Source of the DNA: Comamonas phosphati
GTDB lineage: Bacteria > Pseudomonadota > Gammaproteobacteria > Burkholderiales > Burkholderiaceae_C
NCBI RefSeq assembly: GCF_014637085.1
Contig: NZ_BMEU01000003.1
Coordinates: 158,711-222,710 of the forward strand
DNA: 64,000 bases
Reading direction: 5' to 3'
How positions within the stretch are numbered: position 1 is the stretch's first letter; each line of letters opens with the position of its first letter. The translations under genes were made by a program, and so were the position numbers. The notes below the pieces were generated by a model. That model was not told the origin of the DNA. It searched no databases and saw only the letters and a program-made list of their open reading frames with translations. Positions 27,028 through 36,184 of this stretch are shown here, one piece after another.

Positions 27028-28227
27028 CTAGTCGGCCTGCGGCGTCTGCAGGCGGTCGCCCACCTGCACGACGCGCGGTGCCGTGGTGATCAGCGCATAG
27101 GAGACGCGGTCGAAAACCTTGAAGACCATGGCATAGCCGTTGCGCTGGTCGGGCAGCTGTATGGTTTCGGGGCTCTCGCCGGTCTTGTCCACCATGCGCG
27201 CGCCGGCGCTGACCACGCCGAGCACCGTGCCGATCTCCATGCCGTCCTGCTGGCCCTTGTTGATGGCCACCACCTGGTTCTGCGTGGCATAGCGTACGGA
27301 GGCATCGCCGTAGATGGACACCACGGCGGCCTGCACCGGCCCCTGCGGCGCATGGGGCACATAGTTCAGGTATTGCTGGGGCGGCGCCGGCAGCAGGCGG
27401 TCGCCGGCGCGGATCTCGTTCTTGACCTTGGTCACGTCCACCGTCGCGGGCGAGGCCCGGCGGCGCTGTCCGCCGCTGCCGTCGGGCAGCTCCGTCACGG
27501 TCTCGCCTTCCACCAGGCTGGCATTGCCCAGGTACTTGGCTTCGTAGCCCAGGATTTCGCCCGTCACGGGGTCCTTGAGCGGCACCGCGTCGCGGAAGAT
27601 GCGAAAGCGCTTGGGCCGGTCGCCGCCGGCGAGCAGGGGCGCCTCGGCGGAGCCGCGCGCATAGGCGCGGTCGCCGCTGGCCATGAGCACGCGGTCATCC
27701 GTGGTCGCGACGATGCGCGGCGCGCGCTGCAGAGTGCCTGCGTCCACGATCAGGGGTTCGGCCAGGAAGGGCTCGATCAGATGGGGCGACAAGGTGGGCA
27801 ACGCCATGTCCGCCAGCGACTTCTCGCGCGTTTGCGGCGACAGCCGCACCGTGCCCGCATTGCCGCCGGGGGCCACGGTCGACAGCCGTGCGTAGCCGTT
27901 GCTGCGCACCAGATACAGCACCTGGCCCGGATAGATCAGGTGCGGGTTGGCAATGCTGGCGAGGTTCATGCCCCACAGGTCGGGCCAGCGCCAGGGCTGG
28001 CGCAGGTACATGCCCGAGATGCCCCACAAGGTGTCGCCGCGCTTGACGGTGTAGCGCTCGGGCGCGCCGGCGGCCAGTTCGCTTTCGGGAATGCCTCGCT
28101 GGGCGACTTGCTGGGCGGTGGAACGCTGGCCTGCCGTCACGGGATAGGTCTGGGCCTGGGCCGAAGCCAGCGCGGCAATCAATGCGACCCCGATACTCCA
28201 GGTCCGGGTAGTGGCAAATGCGGTCAT
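27028..28227 (-). CDS. Secreted LysM-domain protein
   Basis: A 399-residue exported protein. A signal peptide ends near SAQAQ (residues 22-26), and a LysM peptidoglycan-binding domain follows (about 57-108, YTVKRGDTLWGISGMYL ... NPHLIYPGQVL). The remaining 290 residues form a beta-rich region seen in LysM proteins placed before dprA in related bacteria; no enzyme motif is visible. The start at 28227 was chosen because AAGAAGG lies six bases ahead and the signal peptide begins there. It is divergent from def. Its role in cell wall or DNA uptake is not shown. Confidence 0.85.
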   Translation of the reverse strand: MTAFATTRTWSIGVALIAALASAQAQTYPVTAGQRSTAQQVAQRGIPESELAAGAPERYTVKRGDTLWGISGMYLRQPWRWPDLWGMNLASIANPHLIYPGQVLYLVRSNGYARLSTVAPGGNAGTVRLSPQTREKSLADMALPTLSPHLIEPFLAEPLIVDAGTLQRAPRIVATTDDRVLMASGDRAYARGSAEAPLLAGGDRPKRFRIFRDAVPLKDPVTGEILGYEAKYLGNASLVEGETVTELPDGSGGQRRRASPATVDVTKVKNEIRAGDRLLPAPPQQYLNYVPHAPQGPVQAAVVSIYGDASVRYATQNQVVAINKGQQDGMEIGTVLGVVSAGARMVDKTGESPETIQLPDQRNGYAMVFKVFDRVSYALITTAPRVVQVGDRLQTPQAD

Positions 28228-28431
28228 GAAAATCCTTCTTGCAGGGGAATCTGGCGGCAGCGTCCCTCCCAGGCACTGCCACACGACCATCTTGGCACAA
28301 GCGGCCGCACAGGTCTTACAAAACATCGCAAATTCTCGATGCAAGGCCTTGATAGATCAACGCTTATTGGTGTGCAGCCATGCGTTGCAGGGTAAAAATT
28401 GGGACAATAACGACACATTCATCTCTCTGCC

Positions 28432-28944
28432 ATGGCCATTCTTTCGATTCTTCGCTATCCCGATACCCGCCTGCACACCGTCGCCAAGCCGGTGGCGCAA
28501 GTGGACGAACGCATTCAGGCATTGGTCAAGAACATGCTGGAGACCATGTATGAGGCGCAGGGCATAGGCTTGGCCGCCACGCAGATCGACGTGCACGAGC
28601 GCGTCGTCGTGATCGATGTGTCCGAAGAGCGCAACGAGCCGCTGACGCTGATCAATCCCGAGATCCTCTGGGCCAGCGACGAAAAGCAGCTCGGCGAGGA
28701 GGGCTGCCTGTCCGTGCCCGGCATCTACGACGGCGTGGAACGCTCCACGGCGGTCAAGGTGCGCGCCCTCGACGAGAACGGCCAAAGCCGCGACATCGAG
28801 GCCGAAGGCCTGCTGGCCATCTGCATGCAGCACGAAATGGACCACCTGATGGGCAAGGTGTTCGTGGAATACCTGTCCCCGCTCAAGCGCAACCGCATCA
28901 AGACCAAGCTGCTCAAGCAGCAGAAGCAGACTGAAAAGGGCTAA
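28432..28944 (+). CDS. def: Peptide deformylase
   Basis: Removes the formyl group from the N-terminal methionine of new proteins. The 170-residue enzyme has all three metal-site motifs: GIGLAATQ (44-51), EEGCLSVPG (89-97, metal ligand Cys92) and HEMDH (134-138, two histidine ligands and the catalytic Glu135). It is of the usual type-1 length. A small lipoprotein gene follows at 4 bp, then fmt, whose enzyme adds the formyl group that Def removes; the two genes are commonly close together. Confidence 0.96.
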   Translation: MAILSILRYPDTRLHTVAKPVAQVDERIQALVKNMLETMYEAQGIGLAATQIDVHERVVVIDVSEERNEPLTLINPEILWASDEKQLGEEGCLSVPGIYDGVERSTAVKVRALDENGQSRDIEAEGLLAICMQHEMDHLMGKVFVEYLSPLKRNRIKTKLLKQQKQTEKG

Positions 28945-28948
28945 GAAC

Positions 28949-29446
28949 GTGTTCACCCGCCGCTTCGCAACAACGCTTGCCGCAATCGCGCTGGCGGCTG
29001 ACCTGGCGGGATGCATGGTGCCCCAGTGGCAAAAGCCCGGCATGCCCCAGGCCGAGGTGGAAAAAGGCATGGGCCAACCCACGCTGGCGGTGCCCCTGCC
29101 GGACGGCGGCACGCGCCTGATCTACAGCCAGCAGCCCGCGGGCCAGCAGATCTACCACATGGACTTCGACGCCCAGCACCGGCTGGTGCGCGTGACGCAG
29201 GTACTCGATACTGCTCACTTTTTTGCACTACGCAACGGCGTGGATACGCGCGACGAAGTCTATCGGGAGTTCGGCCCGCCCGCCAAGGTCGAGCAGGTCT
29301 ACAGCTTCAAGGGCGACATCTGGACCTACCGCTTTATGGACAATGGCAATCCCAGGCGCGCCCATGTGCATATGGATCCACAGGGCGTGGTGCAGAAGGT
29401 CATGTTCACCGACGAGAGCATGTACTTGCGAGAACCTAGGAGATGA
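28949..29446 (+). CDS. BamE/OmlA-like lipoprotein
   Basis: A 165-residue predicted lipoprotein starting at GTG four bases after def, with AAAAGGG as ribosome-binding site. The lipobox is LAGC (Cys22). The body contains two repeats of a SmpA/OmlA-like pattern (MPQAEVEKGMGQPT and VDTRDEVYREFGPPAKVEQVYS), suggesting the small alpha/beta fold used by BamE-type outer-membrane assembly factors. Its location between def and fmt is conserved in related bacteria as far as is known. Function is inferred only. Confidence 0.75.
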   Translation: MFTRRFATTLAAIALAADLAGCMVPQWQKPGMPQAEVEKGMGQPTLAVPLPDGGTRLIYSQQPAGQQIYHMDFDAQHRLVRVTQVLDTAHFFALRNGVDTRDEVYREFGPPAKVEQVYSFKGDIWTYRFMDNGNPRRAHVHMDPQGVVQKVMFTDESMYLREPRR

Positions 29447-29449
29447 CTC

Positions 29450-29549
29450 CCCCCTGAGGCGCGGCGCGCCTTCCCCCTAGGGGGGGACGACGGCCTTTGC
29501 TGCGGGGCGGCCCTTGCTGGCCGTCTCTGGTTTGGATCATGCCGGTTTT
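29450..29549 (+). repeat. Dispersed GC-rich repeat, copy B
   Basis: The same 100-bp element as copy A (CCCCTGAGGCGCGGCGCGCC, then CCCCCTAGGGGG, the GCTGCGGGGCGGCCCTTGCT core, and a TTTGGATCATGCCGGTTT end). It starts a few bases after the stop codon of the lipoprotein gene and fills most of the gap to fmt. Confidence 0.82.
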
Positions 29550-29596
29550 ACAGGTCGCGCTGACTCCCTGAGATACAGACATATTCTTTAGAACGC

Positions 29597-30631
29597 ATGA
29601 AAGTCATTTTTGCCGGTACGCCCGAATTTGCGCGCGTGGCCCTCGAGCGCCTGCTGGCGGCAGGTTTTGAAATTCCGCTGGTGCTGACCCAGCCCGACCG
29701 CCCCGCGGGCCGCGGCATGAAGCTGCAGGCCTCGCCCGTCAAGCAGTGCGCGCTGGAGCACGGGATTGCCGTCGCCCAGCCCATGAGCCTGCGCCTGGAC
29801 GGCAAATACCCCGAAGAGGCCGCGGCCGCCCAGGCCGCCATCGATGCCGTTCAGGCCGATGTGATGGTGGTGGCCGCCTACGGCCTGATCCTGCCGCAAT
29901 GGGTGCTCGACACCATGAGCGCCGCACGGCCGCCCGAAGGCGCGAAGGCCCCCTCTGGGAGCGTGGGGTCCCATGGACTGGGTTGCCTGAACATCCATGC
30001 CAGCCTGCTGCCGCGCTGGCGCGGCGCGGCGCCCATCCACCGCGCCATCGAGGCCGGCGATGCCGAGACCGGCGTGACCATCATGCAGATGGATGCGGGC
30101 CTGGACACCGGCGACATGTGCCTCATGGAGCGTCTGCCCATCGCCGCCGGCGACACCACGGCCAGCCTGCACGACAAGCTGGCCGCGCTGGGCGGCCGCC
30201 TGATCGTGGAAGCGCTGGAGATGAGCGCCTGCGGCGGCCTGCCGCGCACGCCCCAGCCGGCCGAGGGCGTGACCTACGCCCACAAGATCGAGAAGGCCGA
30301 AAGCCAGATCGACTGGAGCGAAAGCGCCGAAATCATCGCCCGCCGCCTGCGCGCCTTCAACCCCTTCCCGGGCGGCGCCACCGAGCTGGCCGGCGAGGCC
30401 ATCAAGGTCTGGGAAGCCCAGGCCCAGGAAGGCTCTGGAACGCCCGGCAGCGTGCTGTCGGCCGGTGCCGGCGGCGTGCGCGTGGCCTGCGGCCAGGGCG
30501 TGCTCAATATGACGCTGCTGCAGCGCGCCGGCGGCAAGCGCCTGGCTGCCGGCGATTTCCTGCGCGGCTTCGACCTGCCAGCGGGCAGCCTGCTGGGCAC
30601 CCAAGCCAGCCAGCAGACTCCGCAGCCATGA
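29597..30631 (+). CDS. fmt: Methionyl-tRNA formyltransferase
   Basis: Formylates initiator Met-tRNA with 10-formyl-tetrahydrofolate. The 344-residue protein has the N-terminal formyltransferase fold ([16 protein letters not shown]) with the catalytic set Asn132, His134 ([14 protein letters not shown]) and Asp170 (GLDTGDM), then a C-terminal OB-like tRNA-binding domain. Numbering runs 26 ahead of the E. coli enzyme at these residues. Part of this excess is a run of about 20 residues ([10 protein letters not shown] and neighbours, residues 108-127) placed just before the catalytic loop; it is Gly/Pro/Ser-rich and looks like an insertion. Its stop overlaps the azlC start (ATGA). Confidence 0.94.
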   Translation: MKVIFAGTPEFARVALERLLAAGFEIPLVLTQPDRPAGRGMKLQASPVKQCALEHGIAVAQPMSLRLDGKYPEEAAAAQAAIDAVQADVMVVAAYGLILPQWVLDTMSAARPPEGAKAPSGSVGSHGLGCLNIHASLLPRWRGAAPIHRAIEAGDAETGVTIMQMDAGLDTGDMCLMERLPIAAGDTTASLHDKLAALGGRLIVEALEMSACGGLPRTPQPAEGVTYAHKIEKAESQIDWSESAEIIARRLRAFNPFPGGATELAGEAIKVWEAQAQEGSGTPGSVLSAGAGGVRVACGQGVLNMTLLQRAGGKRLAAGDFLRGFDLPAGSLLGTQASQQTPQP

Positions 30632-31401
30632 GCGGCGCCCGACCGGCGTCATCGGTGCTCGTGCAACGCGTGCGCGGCATCGTACGCGATCCGTTCTTCT
30701 GGACCGGCTCGCGCGAGATGATGGGCACGGCCCTGGGCATCGCGGCCTGGGGCCTGGTCACGGGCGTGGCCATGGTCAAGAGCGGCCTGGCCCTGCCCCT
30801 GGCCCTGTTCATGGGCCTGACGGTCTACGCGGGCAGCGCCCAGCTGGCCGTGCTGCCGCTGATGACCGCGGGCGCACCGCTGTGGGTGATCTGGTTCACG
30901 GCGCTGTGCGTGAACCTGCGTTTCGTGATCCTGTCGAGCATGTGGCGCAGCTATTTCGCCCACCTGAGCCTGCGCCACCGCCTGACGATCGGCTACTTCA
31001 GCGGCGACGTGATCTTCGTCAATTTCATGGGCCGCTACCCCGAGGCCAAGCCGCAGGCCGAGCAGGTGCCCTACTTCTGGGGTGCGGCCCTGACCAACTG
31101 GCTGGCCTGGCAGATACCGTCCACGCTGGGCATCTTCCTGGCCGACCAGATCCCGCTGTCCTGGGGCCTGGGCTTTGCCGGCGTGCTGGCCCTCCTGGGC
31201 GTGCTGCTGTCCATGCTCGGCGATCGTCCCTCCCGGGTGGCCAGCATCGTGGCCTGCACGGCCGCCGTGGCGGCGTTTGCGCTGCCGCTCAAGCTCAACA
31301 TCCTCGTGGCGATCGCGGCGGCCGTGGCGGCGGGCCTGGTGGCCGAGAAGCTGCAGGAACAGGCCAGGGCGCAAAAACCTGGACAGGAGACCCGGTCATG
31401 A
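30628..31401 (+). CDS. azlC: AzlC family branched-chain amino acid exporter subunit
   Basis: A 257-residue inner-membrane protein with seven to eight predicted helices and the AzlC signatures [19 protein letters not shown] and [13 protein letters not shown]. With AzlD it forms the exporter known as BrnFE/YgaZH for branched-chain amino acids and methionine. It overlaps fmt at its start and azlD at its end (both ATGA), so the three genes are coupled. Confidence 0.9.
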   Translation: MSGARPASSVLVQRVRGIVRDPFFWTGSREMMGTALGIAAWGLVTGVAMVKSGLALPLALFMGLTVYAGSAQLAVLPLMTAGAPLWVIWFTALCVNLRFVILSSMWRSYFAHLSLRHRLTIGYFSGDVIFVNFMGRYPEAKPQAEQVPYFWGAALTNWLAWQIPSTLGIFLADQIPLSWGLGFAGVLALLGVLLSMLGDRPSRVASIVACTAAVAAFALPLKLNILVAIAAAVAAGLVAEKLQEQARAQKPGQETRS

Positions 31402-31727
31402 GCGGATTCCTGGCGTTTGTCGCCTGCCTCGGCCTGGTCGCCATCACCGTGGTCACGCGCGCCTTCTTCATGATTCCCGAGGAGGAAGTGCCGCTGCCCC
31501 GGTGGCTCAAGCGCGGCCTCAAGTACGCACCGCTGGCCGCGCTGGCCGCCGTGATCGCACCCGAGATCGTGATGAGCAACGGCCACTTCATCCATACGCT
31601 GGCCGATGCGCGCCTGCCCGCCGCCGCCGTGGCCACGGCGTACTTTCTCTACAAGCGCAGCATCCTGGGGACGATTGCGCTGGGCATGCTGGTCTACCTG
31701 CCCCTGCATATAGTCCTGGGATGGTAG
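31398..31727 (+). CDS. azlD: AzlD family small exporter subunit
   Basis: The 109-residue partner of AzlC, with four predicted helices and the typical VTRAFFMIPEE and LKYAPLAALAAVIAPEI segments. It begins at an ATGA overlap with azlC. Its stop is only 4 bp from the stop of the convergent nitrate reductase gene, with no terminator visible between them. Confidence 0.9.
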   Translation: MSGFLAFVACLGLVAITVVTRAFFMIPEEEVPLPRWLKRGLKYAPLAALAAVIAPEIVMSNGHFIHTLADARLPAAAVATAYFLYKRSILGTIALGMLVYLPLHIVLGW

Positions 31728-31731
31728 GTTC

Positions 31732-34488
31732 TTAAGCTTCCTGCTCCACCCTCACCTCCACCAGCAGGCGCTTGAGCTCCGGCACGCAGGAGCCGCAGTT
31801 GCCCCCGGCCTTGAGGCAGGCGGTGATCTCGCCGGTCGATTGCAGGCCCTTGCTGCGGATGGCGTCGCAGATGGTGTTGCGGCCCACGCCGAAGCACGAG
31901 CAGACGGTGGGGCCGGTGTCCGCCCCCGCGGCTATGGGCTGGCCCAGCAGCACGCTGGCGCGGTCCATATCCTCGAGCCTTTCCTGCGCGAACAGGCCGG
32001 CCAGCCACTGGCGCGACGGCAGGTCCGGGCGCGGCGACAGGTAGACGCAGGCCTCGATGCGCTCATCCACCACATGCACGGCGCGGTAGATGTGCGCGGT
32101 GGCGTCCTCGTATTCCAGCCAGTCGGCCTGGGCATCGCTCACCCCCAGCAACCCGCGCGCCCAGTCGTGCGGCGCAGCCATGGGCTTGCGCCCGGCCAGC
32201 TCGTAGCGCACGAACTGCCGGCCCTGGATGCGCGTCCACCAGGCGGCATCGGCGCCGGCTTCCACGTCGAGCGCGCGGCGCGTGAGCACGAAGCCGTGCC
32301 AGGCCACCTCGAAAGGCTCGACGACGACCGGCGTGTGCTTGAACTCCGGCTCGCCCGAGACGGGATCGACCACCGGGTTGACGACCGCGCCCACGCGCGC
32401 ATCGGATGCGAACTGCCCGTTCCAGTGGATGGGCGCGAATGCGCTGCCGCGTGCGATGCCGCCGCCCATGCGCACGCGCGCCACCATGCTGCCCCAGCGC
32501 GAGCGCACCCGGGCCAGCGCGCCCTCGCGCACGCCGGCCAGCAGCGCGTCGTGCGGGTGCAGGTCGATGAAGGGCTCGGGCACGTGGTCGGCCAGCTTGG
32601 GCGCGCGGCCGGTGCGCGTCATGGTGTGCCACTGGTCGCGCACGCGGCCGGTGTTGAGGATCAGCGGATAGTCTGCGTCCGCCGCATGCACGGGCGCGCG
32701 CGCCGGCGTGGGCACGAAGCGCGCCCGTCCGTCGGCATGGGCAAAGCGCCCGTCGCCGAACAGGCGAGCCACTCCAGCGCTCTCTGCCGTTGGCAGCGGC
32801 CATTGCACCGGCGCCAGCCCGTCGTAGGCAGCGGCAGACAGCCCCGCCAGGCCGCCGATATGGAAGGCCCGCGGCACGCTGCCCGGGCCATCCGCATCGT
32901 TGGCCTGTGCCGACAGCCGTGCGTGCTCGTCGAACACCTCGCGCTGGTGGCCGTAGCCGAAGCCCTCGTAGCCCATGCGCCGCGCCACCTCGGCGATGAT
33001 GGCCCAGTCGGCCCGCGCCTCGCCCGGCGCGGGCAGGAAGGCGCGCTGGCGCGAGATGCGGCGCTCGGAGTTGGTGACGGTGCCGTCCTTCTCGCCCCAG
33101 CCCAGTGCGGGCAAAGCGATGTCGGCGTGCCGCAGGGTGTCAGTGTCGGCCACGATGTCGCTGACCACCACCAGCTCGCAGGCGGCCAGGGCGCGACGCG
33201 CCTGGTCGGCGTCGGGCAGGCTGACGACGGGGTTGGTGCCCATGATCCACACGGCCTTCACGCGCCCGGCCTCCATGGCCTGGAACAGCTCCACGGCCTT
33301 GAGGCCGGGCTTGTCGGCCATGCGCGGCGCGTTCCAGAAGCCCTGCACCAGGTCGCGGTGGGCAGGCTCGTGCAGTTCCAGGTGGGCGGCCAGCATATTG
33401 GCCAGGCCGCCGACCTCGCGCCCTCCCATGGCGTTGGGCTGGCCGGTGACGGAGAACGGCCCCATGCCCGGCCGGCCGATGCGGCCGGTGAGCAGATGGC
33501 AGTTGATGATGCTGTTGACCTTGTCGGTGCCGGCCGACGACTGGTTCACCCCTTGCGAGAAGGCGGTGACGGTGCGCGGCGTCTCGGCAAACCATTGGAA
33601 GAAGCTGCGCACCGCCTCCTCGCCGAGCCTGCAGGCGCTGGCCACGGCCGCGACGCTGCCGGAGTCCACCCCACCGGCCTCGGCCGCCTGCAGCGCCTGG
33701 TCCAGGCCCTGGGTGTGCTGCGCGACAAAGCCGCGGTCCGACACGCCCTGCCGCGCCAGATGCGCCAGCAGGCCGTTGAACAGCCACACGTCGGTGCCGG
33801 GCTTGAGCGGCAGGTACAGGTCGGCCAGCTCGCAGGTGGCGGTGTGGCGCGGGTCGATCACCACCAGCTTCATGCCGGGCCGCGCCTCCTTGGCGCGCGC
33901 GATGCGCTGGAACAGGATGGGGTGGCACCAGGCAGTGTTCGACCCCACCAGCACGACGAGATCGGCCAGCTCCAGATCGTCGTAGCAGACCGGCACCAGG
34001 TCTTCGCCAAAGGCGCGCTTGTGCCCGGCCACGGCCGACGACATGCACAGCCGCGAGTTGGTGTCGATGTTGGCGCTGCCGATGTAGCCCTTCATCAGCT
34101 TGTTGGCCAGGTAGTAGTCCTCGGTCAGCAACTGGCCGGAGGCATAGAAGGCCACGGCATCGGGCCCGTGCCGGTCGACGAGGCGCCGAAAACCCCGGGC
34201 CACGGTATCCAGCGCGGCGTCCCAGGCCACGCGGCGCAGCGGCCCCGCGCCACCCGCCTGGCGGTCCCGCATCGCCGGGTACAGCAATCGGCCTTCCAGC
34301 CCCAGGGTCTCGCCCAGGGCCGAGCCCTTAACGCACAGCCGGCCGGCGTTCGCCGGGTGCTGCGGGTCGCCGGCCACCTGCACCTCGCCATCCGGCTGCG
34401 GCGTGGCCAGCACGCCGCAGCCCACGCCGCAGTAGGGGCAGGTGGTGCGCACCGGCGCAGGAGTGGAGGCAATGGGGATCACATTCAT
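31732..34488 (-). CDS. nasA: Assimilatory nitrate reductase, catalytic subunit with BFD domain
   Basis: A 918-residue molybdopterin enzyme that reduces nitrate to nitrite in the cytoplasm. The N-terminal [4Fe-4S] cluster ligands are Cys17, Cys20, Cys24 and Cys52 (CPYCGVGC ... RLCVKG). The molybdopterin domains follow (LVGSNTAWCHPI, INCHLLTGRIGRPGMGPFS), with the pterin-binding C-terminal domain near NTGRVRDQWHTMTRTGRAP. The last 60 residues are a BFD-like [2Fe-2S] domain (CSCFGVGRNTICDA ... GGNCGSCVPE). GAGG precedes the ATG. It is the last gene of the nitrate operon, and the lack of a signal peptide confirms the assimilatory (cytoplasmic) type. Confidence 0.93.
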   Translation of the reverse strand: MNVIPIASTPAPVRTTCPYCGVGCGVLATPQPDGEVQVAGDPQHPANAGRLCVKGSALGETLGLEGRLLYPAMRDRQAGGAGPLRRVAWDAALDTVARGFRRLVDRHGPDAVAFYASGQLLTEDYYLANKLMKGYIGSANIDTNSRLCMSSAVAGHKRAFGEDLVPVCYDDLELADLVVLVGSNTAWCHPILFQRIARAKEARPGMKLVVIDPRHTATCELADLYLPLKPGTDVWLFNGLLAHLARQGVSDRGFVAQHTQGLDQALQAAEAGGVDSGSVAAVASACRLGEEAVRSFFQWFAETPRTVTAFSQGVNQSSAGTDKVNSIINCHLLTGRIGRPGMGPFSVTGQPNAMGGREVGGLANMLAAHLELHEPAHRDLVQGFWNAPRMADKPGLKAVELFQAMEAGRVKAVWIMGTNPVVSLPDADQARRALAACELVVVSDIVADTDTLRHADIALPALGWGEKDGTVTNSERRISRQRAFLPAPGEARADWAIIAEVARRMGYEGFGYGHQREVFDEHARLSAQANDADGPGSVPRAFHIGGLAGLSAAAYDGLAPVQWPLPTAESAGVARLFGDGRFAHADGRARFVPTPARAPVHAADADYPLILNTGRVRDQWHTMTRTGRAPKLADHVPEPFIDLHPHDALLAGVREGALARVRSRWGSMVARVRMGGGIARGSAFAPIHWNGQFASDARVGAVVNPVVDPVSGEPEFKHTPVVVEPFEVAWHGFVLTRRALDVEAGADAAWWTRIQGRQFVRYELAGRKPMAAPHDWARGLLGVSDAQADWLEYEDATAHIYRAVHVVDERIEACVYLSPRPDLPSRQWLAGLFAQERLEDMDRASVLLGQPIAAGADTGPTVCSCFGVGRNTICDAIRSKGLQSTGEITACLKAGGNCGSCVPELKRLLVEVRVEQEA

Positions 34489-34578
34489 CTACATACCTCG
34501 GTTATGTCTGGCACGGCCCATGTCCCATGCAGCGGGGAGTGGCCCATCGGCGCGAAGCGACTCAGGGGGCATCGCATA

Positions 34579-35802
34579 TCATGCGGCTTCACAAAGGGCA
34601 CGGCCGAACAGCAGGCGCTGGCGCATGGCGGCAACAGGCGTCTGCCGCTGGATCAGGTCGAAGTACCACGGCCCGTCGGCCACGTCGCCGTACAGCACCG
34701 CGCCGACGATGCGCTCGCCCTGCAGCACCAGCCGCTTGTAGACGCCGCGGCGCGGGTCGCGCAGCACGATGTCCTCGGTGCCCGGGCCGCCGTAGATGCA
34801 GCCGGCCGAATACAGGTCCACGCCGGTGACCTTGAGCTTGGTGGCCGTGGCCTGCTGCACGTAGCGGCGGTGGCCAGCGCCCGCCAGGTGCGCGGCGCAC
34901 ACCCGGGCCTGGTCCCAGATCGGCGCCACCAGGCCGAAGGTGCTGCGGCGGTGCTGCACGCATTCGCCCACGGCATAGATGCGCGGATCGTAGGTCTGCA
35001 GCGTGTCGTCCACGACGATGGCGCGCTCGCAGTACAGGCCGGCGGCCCGCGCCAGCTCGATGTTGGGGCGCACGCCGGCCGCCATCACCACCAGGTCGGC
35101 AGGCAGGGTGGCGCCATCCTTGAAGCGCACGGCCGTCACGCGCTCGGTGCCGATCAGCTCGGCCGTCTGCGCCCCCAGCACGAAGCGCAGGCCCGTGGAT
35201 TCCAGCGCCTGCTGCAGCAGCGCCGAGGCCGGGGCATCGAGCTGGCGTTCCATCAGGCTGTGGTGCAGGTGCACCACGGTCACCTCCATGCCCTGGCGCA
35301 GCAGGCCGTTGGCGGCCTCCAGCCCCAGCAGTCCGCCGCCGATCACCACGGCATGGCGGTGCCGGCGCGCGGCTTCGAGCATGGCCTCCACGTGCTGGAT
35401 GTCGCGGAAGGCGATCACCCCGGGCAGATCGCAGCCCGGCACCGGCGGTATGAACGGGCGCGAGCCCGTGGCGATCAGCAGCCGGTCGTAACCGGCTTCG
35501 CTGCCGCCCTGGGAGCGCACGGTGCGGCGCGCGCGGTCGATCGCCACCACCGGGTCGCCCGCATGCAGCGTGATGCCGTTTCTCGCATACCACTCGCGCG
35601 GGTTGAGCATGATGTCAGCCACGCTTTTCTCGCCCGCCAGCAGGGGCGACAGCAGGATGCGGTTGTAGTTGCCGTGCGGCTCCTCGCCGAACACGGTGAT
35701 GTCGTACAGCTCGGGAGCCAGCTGCAGCAGCTCCTCCACCGCGCGCATGCCGGCCATGCCGTTGCCGACCACCACCAGCCGGGGGCGTGGGGCGGATTTC
35801 AT
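34579..35802 (-). CDS. FAD/NAD-dependent oxidoreductase of the nitrate operon
   Basis: A 407-residue flavoprotein resembling the N-terminal third of NirB. It has two nucleotide-binding motifs (VVVGNGMAGMRAVEE at the start, [18 protein letters not shown] near 150) and the YAVGEC flavin segment. The simplest role is electron transfer from NAD(P)H to NasA, whose own chain has a [2Fe-2S] tail but no flavin, like NasB/NasC proteins elsewhere. Its start overlaps the nirD stop (ATGA on the minus strand), and 90 bp without any gene separate it from nasA. Confidence 0.85.
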   Translation of the reverse strand: MKSAPRPRLVVVGNGMAGMRAVEELLQLAPELYDITVFGEEPHGNYNRILLSPLLAGEKSVADIMLNPREWYARNGITLHAGDPVVAIDRARRTVRSQGGSEAGYDRLLIATGSRPFIPPVPGCDLPGVIAFRDIQHVEAMLEAARRHRHAVVIGGGLLGLEAANGLLRQGMEVTVVHLHHSLMERQLDAPASALLQQALESTGLRFVLGAQTAELIGTERVTAVRFKDGATLPADLVVMAAGVRPNIELARAAGLYCERAIVVDDTLQTYDPRIYAVGECVQHRRSTFGLVAPIWDQARVCAAHLAGAGHRRYVQQATATKLKVTGVDLYSAGCIYGGPGTEDIVLRDPRRGVYKRLVLQGERIVGAVLYGDVADGPWYFDLIQRQTPVAAMRQRLLFGRALCEAA

Positions 35803-36131
35803 ACCGCCACCCAGACCCGGCCGTACTCGATCCTGGCGGCGTAGACCGGCACCGGGTGCTCCGGGTCCTCCAGGCATTCGCCGGTCGCCAGGTCGAAGTG
35901 CTGCTTGTACAGCGGCGAGGCGACGACGATGCGCTCGCCCAGGCTGCCGACCAGCCCGCGCGCCAGCACGCTGGCGCCGCTTTTCGGGTCGACGTTGCCG
36001 ATGGCGAAGAGCCGGTCGCCCACGCGGAACACCGCCACATGCCGGCCCGCCACCAGGGCGCAGACGCCGGTGTCGGGAACGATGTCCTGCGCGGCGCAGA
36101 CCGCCATCCAGCCTTTGTCCATGCATGCCAT
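35799..36131 (-). CDS. nirD: Nitrite reductase (NADH) small subunit NirD
   Basis: A 110-residue Rieske-fold protein without the Rieske cysteine/histidine ligands, as usual for NirD (PDTGVCALVAGRHVAVFRV, ASPLYKQHFDLATGECL). It pairs with NirB for nitrite reduction to ammonium. It lies 49 bp downstream of nirB and overlaps the FAD oxidoreductase start. Confidence 0.93.
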   Translation of the reverse strand: MACMDKGWMAVCAAQDIVPDTGVCALVAGRHVAVFRVGDRLFAIGNVDPKSGASVLARGLVGSLGERIVVASPLYKQHFDLATGECLEDPEHPVPVYAARIEYGRVWVAV

Positions 36132-36150
36132 GATTCAAATCCTCATTTTT

Positions 36151-36184
36151 TGATAGCTGATAGTGCTGGATACATATGCGCTAG
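36151..36184. repeat. ATAGCTG-type hairpin that supplies the nirB stop
   Basis: TGATAGCTGATAGTGCTGGA, then TACATATGCGCTAG, with TAGTGC and GCGCTA as imperfect arms. It fills the nirB-nirD gap. On the minus strand its outer arm begins TAGCGC, and that TAG is the stop codon of nirB (GAAATTGCCGTC-TAG). It is related to the element at 19.87 kb. Confidence 0.6.

Noticed and set aside
31840-35844. A 1334-codon plus-strand open frame opposite nasA and the FAD oxidoreductase
   Set aside because: Both minus-strand genes have complete catalytic motifs; the plus frame is their antisense image.
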